Below, piece after piece: positions 8,724 through 16,767 of a stretch of 64,000 nt of DNA. Origin of the DNA: JACPYM01 sp963699175. GTDB taxonomy: Bacteria; Acidobacteriota; Blastocatellia; RBC074. The stretch is taken from contig OY969418.1 of NCBI GenBank assembly GCA_963699175.1, positions 7,750,001 through 7,814,000 of the forward strand, written 5' to 3'. Within the stretch, counting starts at the first letter, position 1. Each line of letters opens with the position of its first letter. The translations under genes were made by a program, and so were the position numbers. The notes beneath the pieces were generated by a model, which made no database searches, was not told the DNA's origin, and was given only the letters and a program-made list of their open reading frames with translations.

Positions 8724-10424
8724 CTAAAAGTCCGGCTCTTGATATTCCCCAAACACGGGCCGTAGCGCGTCGCACATTTCACCCAACGTGCAATCAGCGC
8801 GCGCACACTCAATCAGCAGCGGCATCGTGTTGGCCTGCTGGTCTTCCGCGCCTTTACGTAAAGCGTCGAGCGCGCGTTCAGCTTTGGCTTTATCGCGCCT
8901 CTCACGCAGCCGCGCCAGCCGCTCTGCTTGCAGCCCCGCCACCGTTTCGTCAATCAAGAGGATATTCGGCTCGCCGAGTTCGTTGCCTTCCATTTGATAG
9001 TCATTGACGCCGACGATGATCTTCTCACCGCGTTCGACCGCACGCTGATATTGGTAGGCCGATTCATGAATCTCCTTTTGCGGGAAGCCCAACTCAATGG
9101 CCTCGACCATTCCACCCATCGCGTCAATCTTGCGGAAGTACTCCCAGGTTTCCTCTTCGATGTCTTTGGTCAGCCGCTCGATGAAGTAGGAACCGGCCAG
9201 CGGATCAACTGTGTTGTTGGCGCCGGTCTCGTGCGCGATGATCTGTTGCGTGCGCAATGCAATCAGCGCCGCGCGTTCGGTCGGCAGCGCCAACGCTTCG
9301 TCGTAGCCGTCGCAATGCAGCGACTGCGTGCCGCCAATGACACCAGCCAGCGCCTGAATCGCCACGCGGATAATGTTGTTGATCGGCTGTTGCACGGTGA
9401 GCGAGACGCCCGCTGTCTGCGTGTGGAAGCGCATTTGCCACGAGCGCGGATTTTGCGCGTTGAAGCGTTCGGTCATCACGCGATACCAAATGCGCCGCGC
9501 CGCACGGTACTTGGCAATCTCTTCAAAAAAGTCGTTGTGTGCGTTGAAGAAGAACGACAGGCGCGGCGCGAACTCATCCACGTCCAGTCCCGCGCTGATG
9601 CCGTATTCGACGTATTCAATGCCGTCGCGCAGCGTGAAAGCCAATTCCTGCGCCGCCGTCGCGCCCGCTTCGCGAATGTGGTAGCCGGAGATTGAGATGG
9701 AATTCCACTTCGGCATCTCCTGCGCGCAGAACTTGAAGGTGTCCGTGATCAAACGCATCGCCGGGCGCGGCGGATAAATCCATTCCTTCTGCGCGATGTA
9801 TTCTTTCAGGATGTCGTTTTGCAACGTGCCGCCAATGTTGTTCCACGCTGCGCCTTGCCGCTCCGCGGTCGCCAGAAAGAAAGCGAAGATCATCGAAGCG
9901 GGCGCGTTGATCGTCATCGAAGTCGTAACTTGATCGAGCGGGATGCCATCAAAGAGCACTTCCATATCTTCACGCGACGCAATGGCCACGCCGCACTTGC
10001 CGACCTCGCCCTCGGAAAACGGATGGTCGGAGTCGTAACCCATCAGCGTCGGTAGATCGAAGGCAGTAGACAAGCCTGTCTGGCCGTGTTCGAGCAGATA
10101 TTTGAAACGCCGATTGGTATCGAAGGCCGAGCCAAAGCCAGCGAATTGCCGCATCGTCCAGGGCTTTGCACGATAGCCAGTCGGATGAATGCCGCGCGTG
10201 TAAGGCGGCTGCCCCGGGAAGTTGATGTCGCGCGCGAAGTCAATGTCTGTTACGTCCTGCGGCGTGTAGAGCCGTTTAATCGGGCGCAGCGAGACGGTCG
10301 AAAACTCGCGCTGGCTTTCGGGCAGCTTCTTGAGCGAAGCCGCGAGCGTGGTTTCTTCCCATTCTTGTTGCAGTGCGTCGGGTTGATTCTCTAAGAGAGT
10401 GACATTAGTAGACGAATTGCTCAT
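8724..10424 (-). CDS. methylmalonyl-CoA mutase large subunit
   Basis: 566 residues covering the TIM-barrel catalytic domain. Recognisable family segments are YTRGIHPTGYRAKPWTMRQF, GLSTAFDLPTLMGYDSDHP, SMTINAPA, NISGYHIREAGA-like ISISGYHIREAGATAAQELA, and RFHTQTAGVSLT. It lacks the B12-binding domain, which is supplied by the protein at 6673-7077. The reaction feeds propionate and odd-chain carbon into the TCA cycle or runs in reverse. The start is the ATG at 10424, placed eight bases after an AAGGAG site; an upstream in-frame start at 10454 lacks one. Downstream on the same strand come the two TIR genes. Confidence 0.94.
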   Translation of the reverse strand: MSNSSTNVTLLENQPDALQQEWEETTLAASLKKLPESQREFSTVSLRPIKRLYTPQDVTDIDFARDINFPGQPPYTRGIHPTGYRAKPWTMRQFAGFGSAFDTNRRFKYLLEHGQTGLSTAFDLPTLMGYDSDHPFSEGEVGKCGVAIASREDMEVLFDGIPLDQVTTSMTINAPASMIFAFFLATAERQGAAWNNIGGTLQNDILKEYIAQKEWIYPPRPAMRLITDTFKFCAQEMPKWNSISISGYHIREAGATAAQELAFTLRDGIEYVEYGISAGLDVDEFAPRLSFFFNAHNDFFEEIAKYRAARRIWYRVMTERFNAQNPRSWQMRFHTQTAGVSLTVQQPINNIIRVAIQALAGVIGGTQSLHCDGYDEALALPTERAALIALRTQQIIAHETGANNTVDPLAGSYFIERLTKDIEEETWEYFRKIDAMGGMVEAIELGFPQKEIHESAYQYQRAVERGEKIIVGVNDYQMEGNELGEPNILLIDETVAGLQAERLARLRERRDKAKAERALDALRKGAEDQQANTMPLLIECARADCTLGEMCDALRPVFGEYQEPDF

Positions 10425-10442
10425 TGTTTGGACTCCTTGGAA

Positions 10443-10528
10443 AATGTCCGACAAGCTGCCAGCTTGTCGCTGACTTTGCTATGCGTCCAACCGAAAGACC
10501 GCGACAGGCTGGCAGCTTGTCGGACATT
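10443..10528. repeat. GACAAGC-type inverted repeat (REP/MITE-like), copy 1
   Basis: Two 28-base arms (10443-10470 and 10501-10528) are reverse complements with a single mismatch and enclose about 30 bases. The arm contains GACAAGCTGCCAGCTTGTC, itself a small palindrome. A related element lies at 38311-38404. It sits just upstream of the mutase large-subunit start and includes neither coding sequence nor a T-tract. Confidence 0.8.
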
Positions 10529-10673
10529 GCGAGAAACAGCCTGATTTTATTGGCGAAATCGTTCGTTCAGCCTTAAGTGGCGATGATAGTGGAGCATTAC
10601 AAGGAGTGTCAAACAAGAGAACTTGGCGGCTACGTGCTTGTGCTGTGCTGAGTAGGCTGTCTGTTATTGCGGC

Positions 10674-11912
10674 TCAGGCGAAACTTTCCTCCGCCCTACC
10701 ACGTTGCGAACGATAAATGAAATTAGCCCGGCCAAAGCGCACTTCACAGCCGTCATCCAAGCGCACTTCCTTGATGCGTTTGCCGTTGACGAAAGTGCCA
10801 TTGCTGCTGTCTAGATCGAAGAGCAAGTATTGATCCTCTTCGACGATCAAGCGGGCGTGGCGTTTGGAGACCGAAGGGTGTTCGATCACGAAAGAGTTGT
10901 TGAGTGTACGCCCGACGAAGATTTCATCGCGGTTGAGGATGAAGGCGATGCGCTCGTCGCCATCCGGCGTGAACGAAACGAAGTGCGGGCGGTTGTCCAG
11001 ATTTTCGCGCGCCGGAAGGCGGATGTTTGCGCCGCAGCGCATGCAGAACTTCGCGCCAGGGCGTTGTGGTTCGCTACAGACAGGACATAGCTCCAGTTCT
11101 TCGGGATCAGGAATAATGACCCCACAACGCGGGCAAGGCATGCCGGCTTTGCCCTTCGCGCCGCATTGCTGGCAGTAACGGCGCGTCGGCATCAGCATCG
11201 TACCTTCGCGGTGTGGCGAAGTCTCGGCGTGATACTTAGTGCGTGAGCGTACCCACAGGAAGAGCGCAACCATCGCAATGACCAGCAGCACGAAAAAGCC
11301 ATTGTGCCACTTGGTCGCGCCTTCCAGCATCGTGTTGAAGAGTGCATGCAACATTGCCGCAATCAGCCAGCCTTTGACGACAATGGGCGCGCGTTCACTG
11401 GTCAGGTTGGGTTTGGTCTTGGCTTCGCAGAGCGCCAGACCCCAGACAGCGGAGAAAAGCGCATGGCCAGGGTTCGAGAGTGGCCCGCGCAGCAATACAA
11501 ACAGCGGATTGTTTTGCGAGATGTAGAAGATATTTTCGACGGCGGCAAAGCCTAGCGCGGCAGCGGCGCTGTAGATGACACCATCGAGCGGCTCGTCGAA
11601 TTCCGGCTGGCGGTAAGCGTAAATCCAGACCATCAGCATCTTGATGCCCTCTTCGACCGGCCCGACGACGCAAAAGAAAAAGAGAATGTCCGAGATTTGC
11701 GTCTTGCCCGCAAACGCATAGAAGAGATTGCGCCCAATGACATTGAGGAAGAGCGCCGGAATCGTCGAGAACGCGCCCAGCGCAAAGGTGATGGCGATCA
11801 GCCGTAACGGCGGGCGTTTGTAACGGCTATGCGTGTAGAAGTAGACCAGCCAGACTACGCAAGGCAGCAGCGAGATGAAGGGGATGAAGATGAGTTTTTG
11901 CAGGTCAGTCAT
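10674..11912 (-). CDS. PrsW-type membrane protease with zinc ribbons and C-terminal FHA domain
   Basis: 412 residues. The N-terminal 240 residues are a PrsW-family integral membrane domain with the signature GPVEEGIKM (the EExxK motif), then FAAVENIFYI and HALFSAVWGLAL, which hold the further Glu and His residues expected of these intramembrane metalloproteases. Two Cys2-Cys2 zinc ribbons follow (CQQCGAKGKAGMPCPRCG, CPVCSEPQRPGAKFCMRCG), then an FHA domain (FVGRTLNNSFVIEHPSVSKRHARL, DLDSSNGTFVNG). PrsW cleaves anti-sigma factors in Bacillus; the target here is unknown. It lies in a block of FHA, kinase and phosphatase genes, which suggests phosphorylation-dependent control. No Shine-Dalgarno is present because a heptamer repeat abuts the start codon. 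Confidence 0.87.
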   Translation of the reverse strand: MTDLQKLIFIPFISLLPCVVWLVYFYTHSRYKRPPLRLIAITFALGAFSTIPALFLNVIGRNLFYAFAGKTQISDILFFFCVVGPVEEGIKMLMVWIYAYRQPEFDEPLDGVIYSAAAALGFAAVENIFYISQNNPLFVLLRGPLSNPGHALFSAVWGLALCEAKTKPNLTSERAPIVVKGWLIAAMLHALFNTMLEGATKWHNGFFVLLVIAMVALFLWVRSRTKYHAETSPHREGTMLMPTRRYCQQCGAKGKAGMPCPRCGVIIPDPEELELCPVCSEPQRPGAKFCMRCGANIRLPARENLDNRPHFVSFTPDGDERIAFILNRDEIFVGRTLNNSFVIEHPSVSKRHARLIVEEDQYLLFDLDSSNGTFVNGKRIKEVRLDDGCEVRFGRANFIYRSQRGRAEESFA

Positions 11913-11913
11913 T

Positions 11914-12024
11914 CGATTTTAGATTTTGGATTTTGGATTTTGGATGGCGGATTTGTTGAAATGCTGCTTGGTCTTGCTGCGCTAAATTCTCAATCCAAAA
12001 TCCAAAATCTAAAATCCAAAATCA
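11914..12024. repeat. heptamer repeat pair, GATTTTG / AAAATCC (site A)
   Basis: Four head-to-tail heptamers of the GATTTTG type (11916-11946) and four or five of the complementary AAAATCC type (about 11991-12023) face each other across about 45 bases, so the region could fold into a long A/T-rich hairpin. The left array ends two bases before the PrsW-FHA start codon and the right one touches the stop of the phosphatase gene. Confidence 0.85.
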
Positions 12025-13812
12025 ATTCTCTTCGCTCTTGCGTTTCAAAATCACCATCGTCAGGTCATCCACGCTCTTGGCTTTACCGACGAAGCGTTGC
12101 AGGGCGTCGTCAATGCGGTCGCGCAGGCCGGCAGCGGTGCGCCCGCGATTGCGCTGGGCGATTTCGATCAGACGAGCTTCGCCGAACTCTTCTTCTTGCT
12201 CGTTGAGGCTTTCGGTCACGCCATCGGAATAGATTACCAGCACATCGCCGGGTTCAAGCTGCACCAAACCTTCATGATAATCGCCGAAGGGTGTGATACC
12301 GACCGGAAAACCGCCGATGTCCAGGCCCGTAACTTCACCCGAGGCGCGCACGAGGAGCGGCGAGTTGTGGCCACCGTTGATGTAGGTCAATTGATGCGTG
12401 CGCGGATCGAGTTCGCTGTAAAAGAGCGTCACATAGCGGTTGGCGGGCGTGTTGTCGTAGATGTAATGGTTGATCTCGCTGACGATCTCACTTGGCGAGA
12501 GCCGTGTGGTGGCTTGCGCGCGCACGGCGGCATGGATGGAAGACATCAGCAGTGCCGCGCCCGTTCCTTTACCCGATACGTCACCAAGTGCGATGACGTG
12601 ACGACCGTCGCGCTTCTCGATGAAATCGAAGTAGTCGCCGCCGACTTCGTAACAAGGGAAGCTCACGCCCATCAAATCGTAACCTTCAATGGACGGCGAC
12701 GCCGAAGGGTGCAAGCGCAATTGAATTTCGCTGGCCAGGGCCAATTCGTTGGCAAGGCGCTTCTGCTCCTGCTGCGCGTCGAGCAGGCGGACGTTTTCGA
12801 TGCGGATGGCGGCGACGCTCGCGATCAGCGTCAGCAGTTCAAGGTCGCGTTTGGTGAAACGGTTGGTGTGAACGGGGCTGTCAACGTAGATCATGCCCAG
12901 CACGCGCCCTTCGACCATCAAGGGCACGGCCATGATTGAGCGGATGCCGGTGAGCATGATGGATTGATTCGATTGGAAGCGCGGATCTTGTTGCGCGTCG
13001 GAGGTGAGCAGTGATTTGCCGTGCTGCAAGACCTGCTCGGTAATCGAGCGGCTGAGCGAAACTTCATTACTGTTCGGCCCGGTGCTGCGCAACTTTTGGG
13101 CTTTGCAAACGAGTTCGGGCGGCGCGTTCTTCTTGCCCTCCGGCGGTTCGAGCAGCATCACGTAGCCGCGATCTGCCTGGTTCACCTGAAAGACGCACTC
13201 CAGCACTTGCCCCAAGGTTTCGTCGAGCGACATCGGCGAGAGCAGCGTCACGCTCACGCGGCTGATGACGGCCAGCGTGTCGTCTTGCGAAGCGGTGACC
13301 GGCCCACTCGGTTGCACGCCAACTGGCCCGGATTTGTGCAGCGATTGCGCTAGCAGTGTTTGATGGCTGGAATCAATCGTAGTTAGCAGACTCTCCTTTG
13401 AATTGCGCGAGCCGGAGGCAATCGTCACTTCGGGAGCCGATGGATGCGGCGTGTCGGCCAGCAGCACCTGTGTGCGGCCTTTGGTGCGGCTCGTGTCGGC
13501 GCGGTCGTTGAATTCGATCTCAGTCTCGCCGATGCGGATGACATCGCCATCACGCAAGAGGGCTGGGGAAGTCAAGCGCGCTTCATTGAGCAGCGTGCCA
13601 TTGGCGCTGCCCAGGTCGCTCAACCAAAAGCTGGTGTCGCCTTTCTTGCGCACTTCAGCGTGTAGGCGGGAGGCGAATGGGTCTTCCAAACAAAGATCGT
13701 TGCGCGCAGAACGGCCAATAGTGACGCGGGGACGATTCAATTCGGCAACCGAATCGCTACCGGGTGCGCTGGCGGAACCAGCGGGGGCAACACGAACAAT
13801 CAAACGTGGCAT
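12022..13812 (-). CDS. FHA-GAF-PP2C (SpoIIE-type) protein phosphatase
   Basis: 596 residues in three domains. FHA, residues about 10-105 (VTIGRSARNDLCLEDPFASRLHAEV, LGSANGTLLNEA). GAF, about 195-340 (VLECVFQVNQADRGYVMLLEP, MAVPLMVEGRVLGMIYVDSP). PP2C/SpoIIE, about 375-590, with the metal-binding aspartates in YEVGGDYFDFIE, ALGDVSGKGTGAALLMS and IYSDGVTES. It would dephosphorylate serine or threonine, with the GAF domain sensing a small ligand and the FHA domain steering it to phosphorylated partners, possibly the product of the kinase gene at 16768-18297. A TAGGAAT site precedes the ATG. Confidence 0.93.
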   Translation of the reverse strand: MPRLIVRVAPAGSASAPGSDSVAELNRPRVTIGRSARNDLCLEDPFASRLHAEVRKKGDTSFWLSDLGSANGTLLNEARLTSPALLRDGDVIRIGETEIEFNDRADTSRTKGRTQVLLADTPHPSAPEVTIASGSRNSKESLLTTIDSSHQTLLAQSLHKSGPVGVQPSGPVTASQDDTLAVISRVSVTLLSPMSLDETLGQVLECVFQVNQADRGYVMLLEPPEGKKNAPPELVCKAQKLRSTGPNSNEVSLSRSITEQVLQHGKSLLTSDAQQDPRFQSNQSIMLTGIRSIMAVPLMVEGRVLGMIYVDSPVHTNRFTKRDLELLTLIASVAAIRIENVRLLDAQQEQKRLANELALASEIQLRLHPSASPSIEGYDLMGVSFPCYEVGGDYFDFIEKRDGRHVIALGDVSGKGTGAALLMSSIHAAVRAQATTRLSPSEIVSEINHYIYDNTPANRYVTLFYSELDPRTHQLTYINGGHNSPLLVRASGEVTGLDIGGFPVGITPFGDYHEGLVQLEPGDVLVIYSDGVTESLNEQEEEFGEARLIEIAQRNRGRTAAGLRDRIDDALQRFVGKAKSVDDLTMVILKRKSEEN

Positions 13813-13830
13813 AGGGGATTCCTATCAGGG

Positions 13831-13949
13831 AAAAGCAAAAGGCAAAAAGCAAATATCAAAAGGCAAAAGTGTAAAACCTGCCTTTTAGTTGAGAGAAGAA
13901 GGTGCCGACCTTAACTTTTGATATTTGCCTTTTGCCTTTTGATTTTTGA
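13831..13949. repeat. heptamer repeat pair, AAAAGGC type (site B)
   Basis: The left arm (13831-13869) is a run of heptamers AAAAGGC, AAAAAGC, AAATATC, AAAAGGC. The right arm (13914-13948) is its reverse complement, with about 27 matching bases and one mismatch. The pair fills nearly the whole gap between the phosphatase gene and the TPR gene. It could act as a hairpin, but there is no terminator-like GC stem. Confidence 0.85.
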
Positions 13950-13952
13950 CTG

Positions 13953-15749
13953 CTACCGCTCCTGAAAACTATTCTGGAAACTTTTGCCTGGCACCGGCTC
14001 TTTGCGCGCCTCGGCCTGTTTGGCTTGGGTCGCCTTGAGCAGCCCTTTTGACTGCCGCTCTAGTTCTTTTTGCTGGCGCTCTAGTTCTTTGCGCGCGGGT
14101 TTCTCAATCTGCTTGGCGGCATTCTGCGCGATCTGCGCATAAGGCCCCGCTTCACACTTCTTGAAATACTCGAAGGCTTTGATGAGTTGGCCCAGCCCTT
14201 TGTAAGAGCCACCGAGAAAGTAATAAATGTCCTTATCACTCGGCGTCAGCCGCACCGCCTCGTGCAACTCCTTGAGTGCCGCGCCGAATTGGCCAATGTT
14301 GAAATAGCGCTTGCCTAATTCTTTGTGATGTTGCGCCACCAGCGTAGGATCGGGCGTCTCCAGCGGGCGCAGCGGATTGAAGTTCGAGAGTGAACGCGCA
14401 CCAGGCGCGGCAAATGGATTTTGGGGAATCAGCGCAACTTGACTGCGCGCCGTTGTGTTGGGCAGCAGCACTGGCCCCAGGTTTTTCCGTCCACTCGTAC
14501 GACGCGGACGCCCGCCCTGAGCGTGATTGCCCGGCGTCGCTTGCGCCAGCGCGTCATCCAATTCTTCGATAGCTTCGAGCGCCCGTGTCGCTTCCGGGCT
14601 GGATTGATTCATTGTGATGATACGTTGGTATTGTGCGCGCGCTTCGCTGAGATTGCCTTTGGCGCGATGCATCTCGGCCACCTTAAGCCGCGCGCTCAGA
14701 TTTTCCGGCACCACCTTGAGCAGGCCATTGTAGGCTTTCAGCGCTTCATCTGTACGGCCTGCACCTTCAAAGGTCTCCGCCAGCAACTGGCGCGGTCCTG
14801 GCCGATCGGGCGTTAATTCAATCGCCTTGCTCAAATCTGCCGCTGCCGTTTCGACTTGGCCGCCTTGTCGTGCGCGTTCGGCATTTTGGATCAACTGCTC
14901 ACTTTGATCTACGGGCGAAAGCAAGTTACGCCCCGCATTTTGCGCATTAGCTGAGTTGGCTCTTTGATTGTAATAAAGATAAGCCCCGCTACCCAGCAAC
15001 AGGCAGGCTAACAGGCCCGCCGCCACGCGCAGGAACAAACCAGCTTGTGGGTGCTCGTGTAAACCAGAGGCCTCGGCCACCGCAACGGCGGGCGGCATTG
15101 ATAGCTTGCCGGAATTTAAGCCAGTTGTCTGCAGCGGCCCTGAGTTGCGCGCCGCATTCGGCGGCAATGGCCCGGTTCTCACCTTAGGGGTTGGGTTGCT
15201 AGTCAACGGGCCGGAATTCCTGGCCAGGGCAGATACTACTGGGGGTGTAGCGGTCGTTAGTTGATTGGCCTGCGTGGTTACTTGCGCTGCCGCCAATTTG
15301 TCGGCGGCATTTTGGGCCAGGCGTTGCGATAGACTGCTGGCAGCCGTCTGTTTGATTTGACGCGCATCTTCTTCCTGTTTTTGCTCGATGAGGTGCGCGG
15401 CGCGCTTACGCTGCTGATCTTTACTAGCTGCCAGCCGCTCACGTCTAGGTAGCGGCGGAGCCGGCGGTGGAGGCGGAATAGAAGTAGCGGCTTGTTCGGC
15501 TACCGGTTCTTCTGTCGCTGCGCTAGTAGCAGATTTACTGCTGGGGGAAGAAACGATGCGAAGTTGCGACTTCGCCGGTGAGGTAGCCGAATTAGCTGAA
15601 CCTTGACCGTCAGGATTTGGCGCGTCGGCGCGCGGTTGGGCCGTGCTGGCTTTCGTCGCCTGCGTGTCTAAGTCAGTCCCACACTGACGGCAGAATCTGG
15701 CGGCCACTCCATTTGCCGCTCCACAACTCCCACAATAATTCACAGTCAT
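13953..15749 (-). CDS. zinc-ribbon, single-membrane-helix TPR protein
   Basis: About 598 residues. It opens with a zinc ribbon (YCGSCGAANGVAARFCRQCG), then a long low-complexity stretch rich in Pro, Ala, Ser and Gln, a membrane helix near residue 250 (LLACLLLGSGAYLYY), and TPR repeats (about 290-400 and 480-560) ending in a Lys/Glu/Gln coiled coil. Likely a scaffold anchored in the inner membrane; no catalytic motif was seen. The ATG at 15749 is favoured over an upstream GTG at 15764 because GGGGA sits at a proper distance. It shares the same type of N-terminal ribbon as the kinase and FHA proteins next to it. Confidence 0.8.
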   Translation of the reverse strand: MTVNYCGSCGAANGVAARFCRQCGTDLDTQATKASTAQPRADAPNPDGQGSANSATSPAKSQLRIVSSPSSKSATSAATEEPVAEQAATSIPPPPPAPPLPRRERLAASKDQQRKRAAHLIEQKQEEDARQIKQTAASSLSQRLAQNAADKLAAAQVTTQANQLTTATPPVVSALARNSGPLTSNPTPKVRTGPLPPNAARNSGPLQTTGLNSGKLSMPPAVAVAEASGLHEHPQAGLFLRVAAGLLACLLLGSGAYLYYNQRANSANAQNAGRNLLSPVDQSEQLIQNAERARQGGQVETAAADLSKAIELTPDRPGPRQLLAETFEGAGRTDEALKAYNGLLKVVPENLSARLKVAEMHRAKGNLSEARAQYQRIITMNQSSPEATRALEAIEELDDALAQATPGNHAQGGRPRRTSGRKNLGPVLLPNTTARSQVALIPQNPFAAPGARSLSNFNPLRPLETPDPTLVAQHHKELGKRYFNIGQFGAALKELHEAVRLTPSDKDIYYFLGGSYKGLGQLIKAFEYFKKCEAGPYAQIAQNAAKQIEKPARKELERQQKELERQSKGLLKATQAKQAEARKEPVPGKSFQNSFQER

Positions 15750-16118
15750 TGCTTTAATCCCCACAAAAGATCACTACAAGTTGGATGCTGTTGCACGGGG
15801 CTGACCACGCAGGAACGTAGCCATTGGGGCACAGTTTAACCACTCGTTGTTGGCGTGGTATTCAAGCCGGGATGCCATGGGGGATGGCCGCCGCTTGTGC
15901 CAACAAAACTCCGTCCCGGTGGGGAACGATCTTTAGTCTGTTGTAGCTACGGCGCGCTCATCATTGCATGATTGATGATGTGCCGCAACCCTGCCGGGAC
16001 GCCGAAATGATTAAAGCTCGGTTCGGTACAAACTAGAAAAAGGAAACGAGTCGCTCAAACAGAAATTTCAATTGGAGTTACCTTGGTCGTCAGCAAAAGC
16101 GAGTCGCCTGCTTAAGCC
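15750..16118. other. gene-free stretch with a long imperfect hairpin
   Basis: 369 bases without a supportable gene. From 15912 to 16002 the sequence folds back on itself: GTCCCGG at the left pairs with CCGGGAC at the right, and an inner CATCATTGCATGATTGATG palindrome forms the tip. This resembles the dispersed hairpin repeats seen between genes in several phyla; no transposase belongs to it. The rest shows nothing recognisable. Confidence 0.55.
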
Positions 16119-16637
16119 TTATTCTTTGACGACCAACGTACCGGCTAGCTTGTCGTGCCAGCCTTGCTGCTTTCCATCCCAAAGAGCCCAGAGTAAACCT
16201 AGTCCGCCACACAGCAGCGAGAGCGGGTAACCGATGAAATGCCTGATAGCCAGCGCGCGAAAATCCAGCGGCTGGCCATCGGCACGGATCACGCGAATGC
16301 CGATAAAGCGTTTGCCAAAGGTCTGGCCATCCCGCTCGGCGTAATAGACCAAATTGAAAAACAGCACGCCTGCTGTGGCCAAATAGCCCAACAATAGAAC
16401 GATGTTGGCCAACTCCGTCGCTTCCCATCGGCGTTTGATGGCGTAGGCTACCAGCACCGTCAACGAGAGCACCAGCATCGTCAAAATGTAATCGAGCAAA
16501 AATGCCCCGCAGCGCAAGCCCAAACTGGCCAACGCCGCTTGCTTTTTGCCACCAGCACGCTGACCGGGCGATCTGTCGGCAAAAGCCTGACTCGAAGCTG
16601 CATTGCTCATGCGAACAACGTGGGTGGTTTGGGACAT
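16119..16637 (-). CDS. RDD family membrane protein
   Basis: 172 residues. RDD signature features are visible: SLGLRCGAFLLDYILTMLVLS near the first helix, TFGKRFIGIRVIRADGQPLDFRALAIR in the middle, and a last hydrophobic segment followed by GLLWALWDGKQQGWHDKLAGTLVV, a classic RDD ending. Three membrane helices. Some RDD proteins act in ion exchange, most are uncharacterised. It sits in the FHA/kinase block and could be its membrane partner. Confidence 0.85.
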   Translation of the reverse strand: MSQTTHVVRMSNAASSQAFADRSPGQRAGGKKQAALASLGLRCGAFLLDYILTMLVLSLTVLVAYAIKRRWEATELANIVLLLGYLATAGVLFFNLVYYAERDGQTFGKRFIGIRVIRADGQPLDFRALAIRHFIGYPLSLLCGGLGLLWALWDGKQQGWHDKLAGTLVVKE

Positions 16638-16663
16638 CGCAGTGAATTCCAGAGAGTGTGTGT

Positions 16664-16750
16664 AGGTCGGTACTACAGGGAGCGATAGCGACCTAGTGAT
16701 TTAGGTTGCGCTTAATGCGGAGAACCAGGTCGCCATTACTCCCTGTACCG
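16664..16750. repeat. inverted repeat in intergenic gap (MITE/REP-like)
   Basis: Between the RDD gene and the kinase gene, the left arm (about 16668-16694) pairs with the right arm (about 16727-16750) with small bulges; shared cores are CAGGGAG and GCGACCT with CGGTAC at the outer ends. No coding potential. It looks like a dispersed hairpin element distinct from the GACAAGC family. Confidence 0.7.
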
Positions 16751-16767
16751 CACCACGCGTGCCGGTC

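Noticed and set aside
10425..10673. cobalamin riboswitch for the mutase gene
   Set aside because: The region holds a GACAAGC hairpin, and no B12-box-like sequence was recognised.
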